Shown here piece after piece: positions 24,793-34,909 of a stretch of 64,000 nucleotides of DNA. The translations under genes were made by a program, and so were the position numbers. The DNA is from Kalmusia sp. IMI 367209. Lineage: Eukaryota; Ascomycota; Dothideomycetes; Pleosporales; Didymosphaeriaceae. The stretch spans positions 558,001 through 622,000 of the forward strand of contig JAPEUQ010000010.1 of the NCBI GenBank assembly GCA_027946365.1. Reading direction: 5' to 3'. Every line of letters begins with the position of its first letter. Positions within the stretch are counted from its first letter, which is position 1. The notes beneath the pieces were generated by a model. The model worked only from the letters and a program-made list of their open reading frames with translations, was not told the DNA's origin and made no database searches.

Positions 24793-26258
24793 AATTGGGC
24801 TTAGGCGGTCGCATACTGAAGACGTCCCACATGGCGAAGCGCTTCTCGGTGTGGGCAGTATGTGAGCATTTTAACGGATTATTTGGTCGTGTCTGTGGCT
24901 GGATTTCCTGTCGGAAGTTCGATATATCTTCCTTTGAGGCAACATAGGCCGCGATTAATGGAGCGCAACAAAGTTAAGAACGAGTCAACTACCATTTTGT
25001 CGTCCTAATTCAGTCAGAATATTCTGCGAAATTGCACTTCATGTTCGACCAAAGTCTTCCGAGGCATTAGACTGTTTCCACATCTTCGAGAGTGAGGTGG
25101 ATCCTTCTCGACTATCATTCTGTGTGAGAGTAGAAGGCTACAACCACAGACTGGTATTGAATTTCTCTACGAATTTTCGAACTCATACTCCTCAGATTCG
25201 CTGCTCTCTGAATATTTTCATGGATGGGACGCACAAGGTGTTCTATATTGTGTTTTGATCTGCTTAGGTATTGATCATATATTTGATCCGACATACACAA
25301 ATATTCAGACAAATAAAGATAGTGTTTTGAGAGCCGCTGTACTCTATGGTTTTATCAGTTCTCAGTGTTCTCCTCGAGCCGTATATGAGCATGGAGGCTT
25401 TAACTGCTCTTATAAAGTACTGTCCTCGGGCTGGATACAGGATCTCCCCGAGTAGACGTACATCTGACCGATGACTAGCAATAACGTCGTTTGTTGAGCA
25501 CGTCAGTCTCATCTCAAGTGTTTTTTGGTAAGCTGAATTCATGCCTTTACGCTTTATATGATTTTACGAGCTCTGTCAGCAACCTGCTTTACCAATGTCG
25601 AGCTGGCGTACAACAGCTCCCGTGCATAAGGCTAGATAGAAGACATTGATTTACTGAATCTTCACTTTCAAGTGATCTCTAAAAGTTTAGTCGAGACGGT
25701 ACATTGATCACCAGTTACATTCACCTCGTGTCTGTCCCATTTGCATCAAATCGGTGACACTTGAAACGCGCAATCCCTACACTTGCTGGCTATCGATATA
25801 TTGGACCTGTCCTTATCCTTGCGGATAATCCTTTATCCTAAGTTACCTCGGCCCATCATAGCCTAGATGATTACTGGACTTTGTCCTAAGATTGTAGGGG
25901 TCAACGACTATTCAAAAGAACTTCCACCTTTCGAGATGCCGACATTCGAACCGAAAAGATGGGGAAAGCAAGCGGACAAGGTTCCGTTCCCTGCGCCACC
26001 ACTGCGCGCCGCGGTTTTCCCGGCCAATCTGCGAAACAAATGATGGCGACCTAGGCTAGTCTCCGCATAGCTCCCCACCTGCCCCAGGATTGATATTAGC
26101 TTCGCGGGTGAACATCACTGTTTCGAGGACGTACCGAGATGCTCGGATATGCAGGTACTCGCGCCGTTGCGCTTTGACCGCTGGTCTTTGGGATGAAAAG
26201 AATGGATCTTCCCAAGATCCTGTCTCATCATCGGACTGCATATTTTGTATCGTTCAAG
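24793..26258. other. AT-rich intergenic, no gene seen
   Basis: Only short scattered frames occur (longest about 92 codons, minus strand, 25264-25542). The right end should carry the esterase promoter. No repeats or RNA genes were recognised. Confidence 0.55.
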
Positions 26259-28066
26259 ATGATCGTCACTCGATGGGCGCAGTTGTTTCTCAATGCAAGC
26301 GTTGCACTTGCGGACCCTTTCAACCTAGGGAGAAATACTACAGATGACTTCCAAGCAGAATGTGCGTGTATCGCTTCGACGCTCGAGATCGCAAATGCGA
26401 CCGTCTATTTCTCGCAGTTTGTTGGCGCTGGAACGAATCTCTCCATACCGGACAGAAATGCAACATGCGGTGCCCCATATCAAGTCGTATCTGCAGACAT
26501 ATGCCGCATCGCGCTTTACGTCTCGACTTCTAATAGCTCGGGTATCAGCATGGAAGCATGGTTGCCGTAAGACTCTAAATTTTAAGGTACAATTGGGATA
26601 CATACTGACTGTGGACCGGTTCTAGCGCGAACTTCAGCGGTCGTTTCCTTTCAACTGGTAACGGCGGGCTAGCAGGTTGTATTGGGTACGACGATATGGC
26701 ATACACTTCCAGCCTGGGTTTCGCAAGTGTGGGTGCGAATAATGGCCATAATGGAACTAGCGGAGGTGCTTTTTATAATCAGCCGGAAGTGGTTGCAGAC
26801 TTTGCTTATCGCTCGTAAGTCACGCTGATAAGCTGGACATGATTGCATACTAATTAGCTTTAGAATACACACCGGCGTTGTGGTTGGCAAGCAAATCACA
26901 GAAGCTGTGAGTGAACACTGGTCCTTCGCATGCAACCCCCCTCATATCGACATTTATCTAGTATTTGCAAGTAGACGCTGATATCATATTACCAGTTTTA
27001 CGGCTCTCCGCACAAAAAATCGTACTACCTAGGGTGCTCCACTGGTGGACGACAGGGTTTCAAATCGGCCCAGGATTTTCCCGAAGATTTTGATGGTATC
27101 GTCGCAGGAGCGCCAGCAATCTCCTTCAACAACCTCACCTCTTGGAGTGGACACTTCTACAATATTACTGGCCCACCTACTTCCGAAACCTTTGTGCCTA
27201 CGAACATGTGGTCTGTCGTCCATGCGGATATAATGAAGCAGTGCGACTTACTCGATGGCTACGCCGACGGAATTCTGGAAGATGCCTCTATCTGCAACTA
27301 CAATGCATCCACTTTGATCTGCACTGACACTAGTAACTCATCTGCCTGCTTGACGCCAACTCAGGCCGATACCGTACAAAAGGTCTTCTCTCCTCTGAAG
27401 CTGTCAGATGGATCTCTAGTATACCCGCGGATGCAGCCTGGTTCCGAAGGTGTTGCTGCCTTCGCAGTGTACAACGGTGTGCCGTTCGTCTACAACGTTG
27501 ACTGGTTTCGTTATGCTATTTATAATGACCCGACCTGGGATCCAACGAAGATCAACGAGACTGACTACATCAATGCAGCCCTCAAAAATCCTTCAGATAT
27601 CAACACATTCAAGGGCGACTTGAGCGCAGTCCAGGAGCGTGGGGCGAAGATCCTACATTGGCATGGGCAGATGGACGGTATTATTTCATCGGAAAACTCA
27701 CCCCGATACTACGAGCATGTCTCCGAAACTATGCATCTCTCACCCGCGGAGCTCGATGACTTCTACCGCTTTTTCCGCATCTCTGGAACAGGTCACTGTA
27801 GCGGCGGTGACGGTGCTTCGGTGATTGGGCAGAACCGGGGTTCGGTGCAGAGCTTAGACCCGAGCGAGAACGTGCTCATGGCGGTGGTGGATTGGGTCGA
27901 GAATGGCGTTGCGCCAGAGACGATTATTGGAACGAAATGGGTGAATGGTACACAGAGCTTGGGAGTCGATTACAAGAGGGCGCATTGCAAGTATCCAAAG
28001 AGGAACGTGTATAAAGGAGAGGGTGATCCCAAGGAGATTGAGAGCTGGCAATGTGTTGAAGGTTGA
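26259..28066 (+). CDS. Secreted tannase/feruloyl esterase family enzyme
   Basis: Four exons, 26259-26566, 26626-26814, 26864-26906 and 26996-28066, give 536 aa. A signal peptide (MIVTRWAQLFLNASVALA) leads to the mature start DPFNLG. The nucleophile is in LGCSTGGRQ, the acid in WHGQMDGII, and the histidine in SGTGHCSGG. These form the CS-D-HC arrangement of the tannase family, in which a disulfide joins the residues beside Ser and His. Many N-glycosylation sequons fit secretion. The enzyme should hydrolyse ester-linked ferulic or gallic acid from plant polymers; which substrate is not decidable here. An in-frame ATG at 26193 would add 22 residues in front of the signal peptide, so I chose 26259. 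It likely contributes to plant cell wall degradation. Confidence 0.9.
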
Positions 28067-28508
28067 GACAGTCCGTCCATAAGTCCATAGTAGACAACCT
28101 ACATTTTTGTTCGATGTTAGGATTTGGGAAGACATCAGGCAAGTGAGTGAATTCCGCGAACATGAAATTTGTGGGGTTGAGCGTTCGCTACCTCACCCTA
28201 CGTGACTCCTAAGCAGTCGTGAATCTCCATTCTTTGCTAACAGGCCATGCTGTTCATGTACCGATGGTTTAGAAGAAGAACAACTAGGAAGCCCAATGTC
28301 ATGTGATCACCTTTTCACTCTTTCGTCGTTTAACTTTAAGCGAGGGCAGCTAGACTTGGCTCATAAATATCTCTGATAACTACCTCAACGCAACCCCTCA
28401 ATAGGCACCACTTCAACTGGACATTTCAGCACGAAATGTTTCTGCATACTCCGCTGTTGTCGTTCAACCATCAACACCCTTGAAGCACATACCGACGCCC
28501 GAAATAAG
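28067..28508. other. Intergenic, no gene seen
   Basis: Esterase 3' flank and upstream region of the next plus-strand gene. A TCATAAATAT sequence near 28360 could serve as a TATA element, but this is weak. Confidence 0.5.
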
Positions 28509-29930
28509 ATGTCACAACAGCACGCCGGCAAATACGAGCAGGGTTCTAGTCTCCGTACACTTTCAGAAGCTGTTACTGCCGCGACAGCATCCGCTCTCTC
28601 TAATTGCAATAACATCGAAGATAACTCCGCTGCTCCTGAATCCTTAAAAACTTCGCCCTTTTCGGAAACCTTGCGACGTCCAGAAGGAATCGATACTCCT
28701 CTGACAGCTACGGTAGTAAGCGCTTCTACCGGGAGCAACGTCGCCGAAACGGTTGAAGGGGAAATTGATTACTTCTCCTATCGAATCGTAGAGTTTCTGG
28801 AGGCTTTGATGCCATCACGACATGTAGAGGAAATGAAGGGTGGTGGAAGCGAGATTGAGATGATCGATTCCAAAGGTTCTAGGAAAAACACCGATGGAAA
28901 GCTTGGGGGAAAAGGTGACTTTGACGTCACCGTTGAACGCATAGGTGACGATGGAAGTGAAGTTGAAAAAACTTCAACTGATCCTTTCAAATCCTATGTT
29001 AACGCCGATCGGACGGTTGATTTGCCATCTAATATCATCCACAAGAAATCACGACCAGATTACGACCATTTCCAAATTATGCAAGTCTCACCTACTATGC
29101 CTAGGTTTATTACTCTTCCGTCAGGCATCACCACACAGACGGCTCCTAAATGTGGTCATGTGATGCATCCCGCCCACAAAGCATACAGGCATGCCTATTG
29201 CCCTGTCTGCAGGGTCCGGCGCCATATTACGTCCTTGACCACCTGTGTATCCAATGCAGAAAAGGAAAGTAATTTAGAAGAGTCCATCACAAACAGGAAG
29301 ATCAAGCCGATCATTCGTGGATCCAGGAAGAGCAACACCGGAGGAGAGGAGAAATTCGGATGGCGTCATCGCAAGGCGTTGCTATATTGCACGCTAATCG
29401 AGCTTGAGACGATGAGAGAAGCTGAGCAGCGGTGGAAAGGAAAGTTTACGGATTTGGGCTGGTGGATGAGACATACAGCTGCAGCTGCGTTTGTCAAGTA
29501 CGAGGAAGCGAAGCAAAACGGGGTTCCGGACGCATTCGAGGTTGGCTGTGCGCTTTATGCTCGTGAGCGTGCGCATGAGGATGAGCAGGCGCTCGCCCGA
29601 GAATGGGGAGATGCGCCCAAAATCAGCAATGTTCTTTCTGAAGAGCGAAGAGTCTTAGATCCGCCAAAGCGGAAGCGCCGCGAAGTAGAATGCGTCAGCT
29701 TCCACCCCGAAGTCTCAATCCAGAGCGAGGCAGACGTCGACACTCTCCGCCAGTCCTCCAGTATGCACGCAGACCTGCACAAATCAGCGCGACCACTTCG
29801 TAGCGTTTTGCGTACGACCACGCGAGATCTACCTCTCCCTGAAGTTTTGAATTCGCTACGTTCAAGACACGAGATATCCTACACTGTCACACCTCTTATA
29901 ACAGGCCTTGTAGGCCTGGGATATCAATGA
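28509..29930 (+). CDS. Hypothetical fungal protein with Cys/His cluster
   Basis: A single exon of 473 aa that I do not recognise. The first 200 residues are polar and probably disordered. In the middle, KCGHVMHPAHKAYRHAYCPV followed by CRVRRH resembles a one-zinc knuckle (C-x2-H, H, C-x2-C). The following segment (GEEKFGWRHRKALLYCTLIE, then WKGKFTDLGWWMRHTAAAAF) is helical and could be a conserved core. The C-terminus has a basic stretch PPKRKRREVE that could be a nuclear localisation signal. No transmembrane or signal segment is visible. A nuclear or nucleic-acid-linked role would be a guess. Confidence 0.65.
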   Translation: MSQQHAGKYEQGSSLRTLSEAVTAATASALSNCNNIEDNSAAPESLKTSPFSETLRRPEGIDTPLTATVVSASTGSNVAETVEGEIDYFSYRIVEFLEALMPSRHVEEMKGGGSEIEMIDSKGSRKNTDGKLGGKGDFDVTVERIGDDGSEVEKTSTDPFKSYVNADRTVDLPSNIIHKKSRPDYDHFQIMQVSPTMPRFITLPSGITTQTAPKCGHVMHPAHKAYRHAYCPVCRVRRHITSLTTCVSNAEKESNLEESITNRKIKPIIRGSRKSNTGGEEKFGWRHRKALLYCTLIELETMREAEQRWKGKFTDLGWWMRHTAAAAFVKYEEAKQNGVPDAFEVGCALYARERAHEDEQALAREWGDAPKISNVLSEERRVLDPPKRKRREVECVSFHPEVSIQSEADVDTLRQSSSMHADLHKSARPLRSVLRTTTRDLPLPEVLNSLRSRHEISYTVTPLITGLVGLGYQ

Positions 29931-30273
29931 AGCGAGCATATAGAGAGTACAAGCCATCAAGGTGGGCTACGAAGAAGAATTTTAAGAACGAGTCCGTGGA
30001 AACGAGCTGTGATCGTTGAAATGAGGGTGGTTCTTGAAAACCTCGGACTTCGGCCAAGGGGCATAGTGAGGAGTCTTGGACTATTACAAGGCGATATTGG
30101 TCGTTCCCTGAGCAAAGGCGAGGGAATACGATGATATTGAAACCCTCGAGAATTATGATATCGCTCATTTGTTCGAGGAGATTGAAAGCACTGAAGATTA
30201 CGTGATTGATGCTTGAGATGATTGGGCATGGGTTCCCAAGCAGTGTAGGATAAGACGATGAAGCCCTATGGTC

Positions 30274-30345
30274 TAATGGCCAAAGATAACTTAGATCAAT
30301 TGAAGGGCATAATGGCAAAGATTGACTTATATCAATTGAAGGACA
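30274..30345. repeat. 36-bp direct tandem duplication
   Basis: Two adjacent 36-bp copies (30274-30309 and 30310-30345) start TAATGGC and share TATCAATTGAAGG-type ends. They differ at several positions, including a compensating insertion and deletion. Confidence 0.8.
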
Positions 30346-32589
30346 TGGAAGTGAGATAGCTATACTGAAGAGACACCTACGAGTTAGCTGTTGAGGTCGC
30401 GCCCTTGTTCCTTGAAAAGGAATCTATAAGCGCATCTGCGAGCCGCACTTCTACATCTAATGCTAAACTGTGCCCACATTCCTTCGAAATATAGCTCGTT
30501 CCCACGTTGTTAGCTACAAGAACCACTTCTTCTCTAACTAGGTGTCCGATGAATTATGGCACACAGATGGTCATTACTGGAAGAATGAGCGGAGATTTCC
30601 TAAGTCCCGTATTGATGTCGCCTGATATAAGTTAGTACACCTTCATCAGGCGGTCCCTTGGTACACAGCTTATTGCACAGCCAATTGAGTACTCGATCGC
30701 AATACATGGCGGAGAGCATGTATGAATATTCAGCGCCACCTACGATCACGCATCAACGCCGATGCATCATCTTCGAATCTTAATTTATATTATGGCACAT
30801 CGCTGTGTAGAAGAGTGGAAGAAGATAGAAAAATTCGCATTCACAAACATGTCCACGTACAAAAAAGGTATCATGTCCAAGTAAGCTCATCAGGCCTACT
30901 AGGTCCGCCGTCTGCGTCCGACTATCATGCTCAGGGGCTTGTCCGTAATGCTAAAGCCCCTTAAGCCTGGTGCGACGATCGTAAAAATCAGTGTCAGCAA
31001 TGGCACTAACTTATACCAGCAATAATTCGTTTCCGGAGTGTAATGCATGAGGAGTAGCGGTGGACATATTCTAGCGATGTAGTAGCGGATGCGATTGTCG
31101 TCCAATCTAGCGCGGCCATGGCGGACTCACTTGCCATTCTGATCGTAGACTTCGGGGCGGGTACTCCATAATCTTGAAGATATGTTGATAGAGCAGTTAG
31201 CATTCCCGGCTGGGCTTTTTAGAGGAACAGGAGGGATCAAAGGTGGAGGTAGCATTTATGAGACATACATGGTTACATGTCGTGCGATAGAAGACACGAG
31301 GAAGGATAAAACACGCAGGGATACATTCTGTGAGTTTCTCTTTCAGCAAAACCAAATTGCCTCGATATAAGGATTATAAGCGTGGTCATGCTTTTCGAGA
31401 GTATCTATTTTCCTCCGTTGCCAAGCAATTGAGCTCAGAATAGTACGTCACCAAGTGCCACTACGGTAGCATTTGCCAATTGTGCTTGTCCAATCTGTTG
31501 CTGTGTAGCCTGATGCATGGGGAGTGGGGATCGTCGCGAGACATCGAGGAAAGGTCCGCCTCCCATTGAGTTTTGTACCTACTTCGCCAGCCCCAAATAT
31601 CAATGTTCGAATGCACAATTTGGAATTATCCAATGAGAGGGCTGTTTCGTGGCTAACACTAGTATTTGAAACCACAGACTAATGACTACTAAGTAAAGTA
31701 GAATATCAAAATGCCACCAACAACAGCTAAAGACTTGCACAAAGTGCTTTTCATTAAAACGTGGATCATCTTGCTATGGTTGTCAATATCGCATGGTCTA
31801 ATATTTTCCTTTCTTTTCCCATTCTTCAAAGACACTTCCGAACTCATTACTCTTCTCTCAACGTACACTCTCTCCATTCTGGGTCATTCTCACCATCTTG
31901 CTTGACCAACTCGCTACTACGCCCCCACCCGACCCGTCTCTGTCAAGTAAGATCTGCTCGTCGGGCTCATTTACGTTCACATAGTACGATCATTGAATGC
32001 ATTTAGACACCTTCCGAAGATGTGACAAGAAACCTTGCGATGCCATCGAACTCAATAGGCTCAGTGAGTAGACTAGATTGATTGACGGCATTAGGTGCGG
32101 ACGAGGCTACTATCGTAGACGCTAATTTTCTTGCGCAATGAATCTGAAAATGGTTATCGAGGGCCTAGTTCAGGCGCGATCGTGTGTAGATTGGGAGAAC
32201 GTAAGTGCAAGAAAAAAAATACTAAGACTCGTGATAGGTCGACTGTCAATGGATCTGGTGGATGATGTGTAGTAATTAAGGGCTAGAGCTAGGGCGCTAG
32301 CTATGGTCTATATACGTGTACTAAGCCACTCATGTGATATTACCCCTAGGGAGCCGGTGGAGCCTCCTAAGTTAGTAACTATAAATCTCATTTATCTATT
32401 ACTATTCATTTCTAATAGATTGTAATTAAATCGCTGGGACTAAGTCTATTTCTACAAACTTATTATTATAACATCGATATTTTATGGCCTACCCTGTGGA
32501 AAGTATTTAAAAATTCGGCCATGAAAGTCACTCGCAGGTATATGTTACATGACTATATGTCCTGCTTATGCCATTGAACATGTGGCTCG

Positions 32590-32689
32590 ACTGTGCCGTC
32601 GGAAATATAAATCAATTGTGCTGTCTGAACTGTGACTTCACTGTGCCGTCGGATATGTGCTTTAACTGTGCCGTCGGACACGTACAATT
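32590..32689. repeat. 25-bp minisatellite, four copies
   Basis: ACTGTGCCGTCGGA heads copies at 32590, 32640 and 32665, and a decayed copy (TTGTGCTGTCTGA) heads the one at 32615. The fixed 25-bp spacing shows a tandem array. A 102-codon frame across it is a translation of the repeat. Confidence 0.85.
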
Positions 32690-32960
32690 TCCTTGGCAGC
32701 CCGGCAAGCAAAATTACATGCGAACCAATCGAATTATGTTACACCAATTCATTCTGGCACATTTACAACTCGGTATGACCGACCAGATCCCTAGATACTG
32801 TCGCTTCATGCTCGCTTTTCCGGTCGTATGGGAAATCAATATTCTAGAAATCATCACCTTTTTTCAATCCCCCTGAACTGCTCTACGTGCTATCACTCCG
32901 TGCACGAATATTGAGTGTATTCAATTCGGTTGCGCATCTAGCGTCCCCGCAGATGTACGT

Positions 32961-33296
32961 ATGGAGAATTTGCGGTCACCGTTTGGTTCGGCTTGGCTTA
33001 TTGTGTCGCATATTGCCACAGGACTTAGCAAGGAAGAAGGAAAGTATATCCATGACGGGGCCGTCGGAGCTGAGTCTCTAGTGGTTTCTCTTTCAGATTA
33101 TGTAGACGATTGTTCAGAGTTGCCGCCACACGTAGGAACTCCGTATCCTTTGCCGCCCCATAAGATGTACGCCGCTTTCCTGCGCAAGCTGCTCACGGAG
33201 AGTCCGAAAATGAAATCCTTCTTTGGGCTGCAGGCAATTATATACTCGTTTATCCCACCATCAGAGCTACGCATCAAGCTCAGCACACTCATTTGA
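32961..33296 (+). CDS. Possible small protein or gene remnant
   Basis: An open frame of 111 codons directly upstream of the secreted Lys/Thr-rich gene. Its composition looks protein-like, with GLSKEEGKYIHDGAVGAES and YPLPPHKMYAAFLRKLL, but I do not recognise it and see no introns that extend it. It may be a gene fragment or the leader of the next gene. Confidence 0.25.
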   Translation: MENLRSPFGSAWLIVSHIATGLSKEEGKYIHDGAVGAESLVVSLSDYVDDCSELPPHVGTPYPLPPHKMYAAFLRKLLTESPKMKSFFGLQAIIYSFIPPSELRIKLSTLI

Positions 33297-33397
33297 TTTA
33301 TCCCCATCACATTCGTTACATTCTTGTTCCCAAATTCGTTTCTTGCAACTTGCAGCACCATTTTTTACCTCATCTTTTAAAGTCTTCCTACTTCATC

Positions 33398-34600
33398 ATG
33401 CGAGCAACGGACCTGTTAATCGCTATCGGCGCTACCCTCAGTTTTGTGTCCGCAGATGTAGTCTGCAACACAGATGCACTACACCACACGGCGCAAGTCA
33501 TCGCAGACACCGCAAACGAAGGATTTGAAAAATCAGTTAAGGACCTCTGCAGCAGCCGCAATGTTGAAGGCATCGCTGAAGATCAATTTAAATCAATCAT
33601 CCTGGGCCTCAACCGCACCTGCAGTGATTGCAACAGCGACGACTGCGCACAGCAGTTCGATTCCATCATCAAGGAATGTGTCACCGGTCGGGAACTCGGC
33701 GGTGGAATTGCCATCGCTGGGGGAATGACAGTGGAGGTCTCCATCGACACCCCGCTGAGCGAGCCTTCGAAATCGAAGGCTCTAGATGCCAGAAGGGTGA
33801 GGAAAGCTAAGTCCAGGACGAAAGCGAAGACGAAGGCAAAGACGAGGACAAAGCCCAAGAAAACAAAGTCGAAGGCAAAGCCCAAGACGAAGCCGAAACC
33901 AAAAAAGACTAAGACGAAGCCTAAGAAGACCAACTCTAAAACCTGCCCGATTAAGAACAAGAAGACTCCTGGAAAGAAGGGTCCTAAACATGGCCTTCGG
34001 AGCCTCATCCCAACACTCTTCCCGAGAGCGGGATCCCAACAAAGTTCCTCGGACGAATGTGAGGCATTCGACGAGGACATGCATAAACTCGCTGGCTGGG
34101 GGGAGACCTACTTCGGATTCACCGAAGAAATATACGTCACGATGACCCGGAAGAAACTTCTATCCCTCGCCAAAAAAGCCTGGGGCCAGGCCCATAAATT
34201 GAGACCGGACAACATATTGCTGGTTGCTGCCCTCTTTGTCCCTAACCATGGAGTTTATTTTGGGACTATCCCCCACAAAGGCGGTGAAGACAAGTTCAAA
34301 GCAGAATGTCCAAGTTTCACAGCACTGTGGAAAGAGAAATTGGAGGAGCGATTATTGAATAGTCGTTCTGGAAGTCAGCAACTATACCATGCTGAGGATG
34401 TAGCCATGTTGTATGCTTTCCAGAAAGGGGCCTTCGGGGATGGTCCTCAATTTCCATCAGGATCCATGATGGTAACTTTTGGCGAGGAAACTGCAAGAGG
34501 TACCCCTCCAAAACGTGTCGCCACGTGCTCTAAGGGCAACACCAACATTCGTCCACACTGCAGTTCGGTGTTAATGTGGATGGGAATTTCTAAAGGATAG
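33398..34600 (+). CDS. Secreted Lys/Thr-rich protein with deaminase-like C-terminal domain
   Basis: One exon, 400 aa. A signal peptide (MRATDLLIAIGATLSFVSA) is followed by a Cys-rich region (about 20-95, seven Cys) and a dibasic site DARRVRK near 130. Next is a 50-residue linker of Lys, Thr and Pro, and then a globular domain from about 220. That domain has a strand pair (LLVAALFVPNHGVYFGTI), a helix with HAED at 331-334 (LYHAEDVAMLYAFQ) and Cys 377 and 388 (ATCSKG, RPHCSS). A beta hairpin, an HAE helix and distal cysteines is the order of the zinc deaminase fold, also found in secreted toxin-type deaminases. The C-x10-C spacing is wider than the canonical C-x2-C, so this is a suggestion. The ATG at 33398 is chosen because the signal peptide starts there; the frame is open 35 codons further upstream. 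Confidence 0.75.
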   Translation: MRATDLLIAIGATLSFVSADVVCNTDALHHTAQVIADTANEGFEKSVKDLCSSRNVEGIAEDQFKSIILGLNRTCSDCNSDDCAQQFDSIIKECVTGRELGGGIAIAGGMTVEVSIDTPLSEPSKSKALDARRVRKAKSRTKAKTKAKTRTKPKKTKSKAKPKTKPKPKKTKTKPKKTNSKTCPIKNKKTPGKKGPKHGLRSLIPTLFPRAGSQQSSSDECEAFDEDMHKLAGWGETYFGFTEEIYVTMTRKKLLSLAKKAWGQAHKLRPDNILLVAALFVPNHGVYFGTIPHKGGEDKFKAECPSFTALWKEKLEERLLNSRSGSQQLYHAEDVAMLYAFQKGAFGDGPQFPSGSMMVTFGEETARGTPPKRVATCSKGNTNIRPHCSSVLMWMGISKG

Positions 34601-34909
34601 AGTGTTACTGGAGAAATCGACCAAGAGAAGCGGCTAAGAAGCTTGATTGGGACTTCAAAGGGTGCTGAAATTTTTCTGGTTTGGTATCACCTCGTTCTTA
34701 CTTTATTCTAACCTGGAGCTTCTGCAGTTGGGCTGTGCTTACATGCAGGCTCCCGACGTATAGCAACGTGACATTTCCTACGTCTTTGAATTTCTGTTTA
34801 TAGAGTTGGTTTCATTTTGCGTCATTTTCACTCACATTTTGCCGTATTCTTCATTCGTCTGTTGCCTTTGAATTACATCCGTATCTTCAGAACGCTATTT
34901 CTGAACCTA
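34601..34909. other. Convergent 3' flanks, no gene seen
   Basis: Short T-rich space between the convergent secreted-protein gene and the minus-strand F-box-like gene. Confidence 0.6.

Larger units (their letters stand above)
29931..33397. other. Long AT-rich gene-poor stretch
   Basis: No convincing gene over 3.4 kb. Base composition becomes strongly AT-rich around 32.2-32.5 kb, with runs of TTATTATTATA type, as expected for old repeats altered by RIP. Two tandem repeats and one possible small frame are listed separately. A 140-codon minus frame at 29896-30318 overlaps the end of the previous gene and is not credible. Confidence 0.55.

Noticed and set aside
31711..31905. 64-codon hydrophobic frame with a good ATG context
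   Set aside because: It resembles a small membrane peptide but lies in an AT-rich region where hydrophobic frames arise by chance; nothing supports expression.
32568..32876. 102-codon frame across the minisatellite
   Set aside because: Its first third is a translation of the 25-bp repeat.
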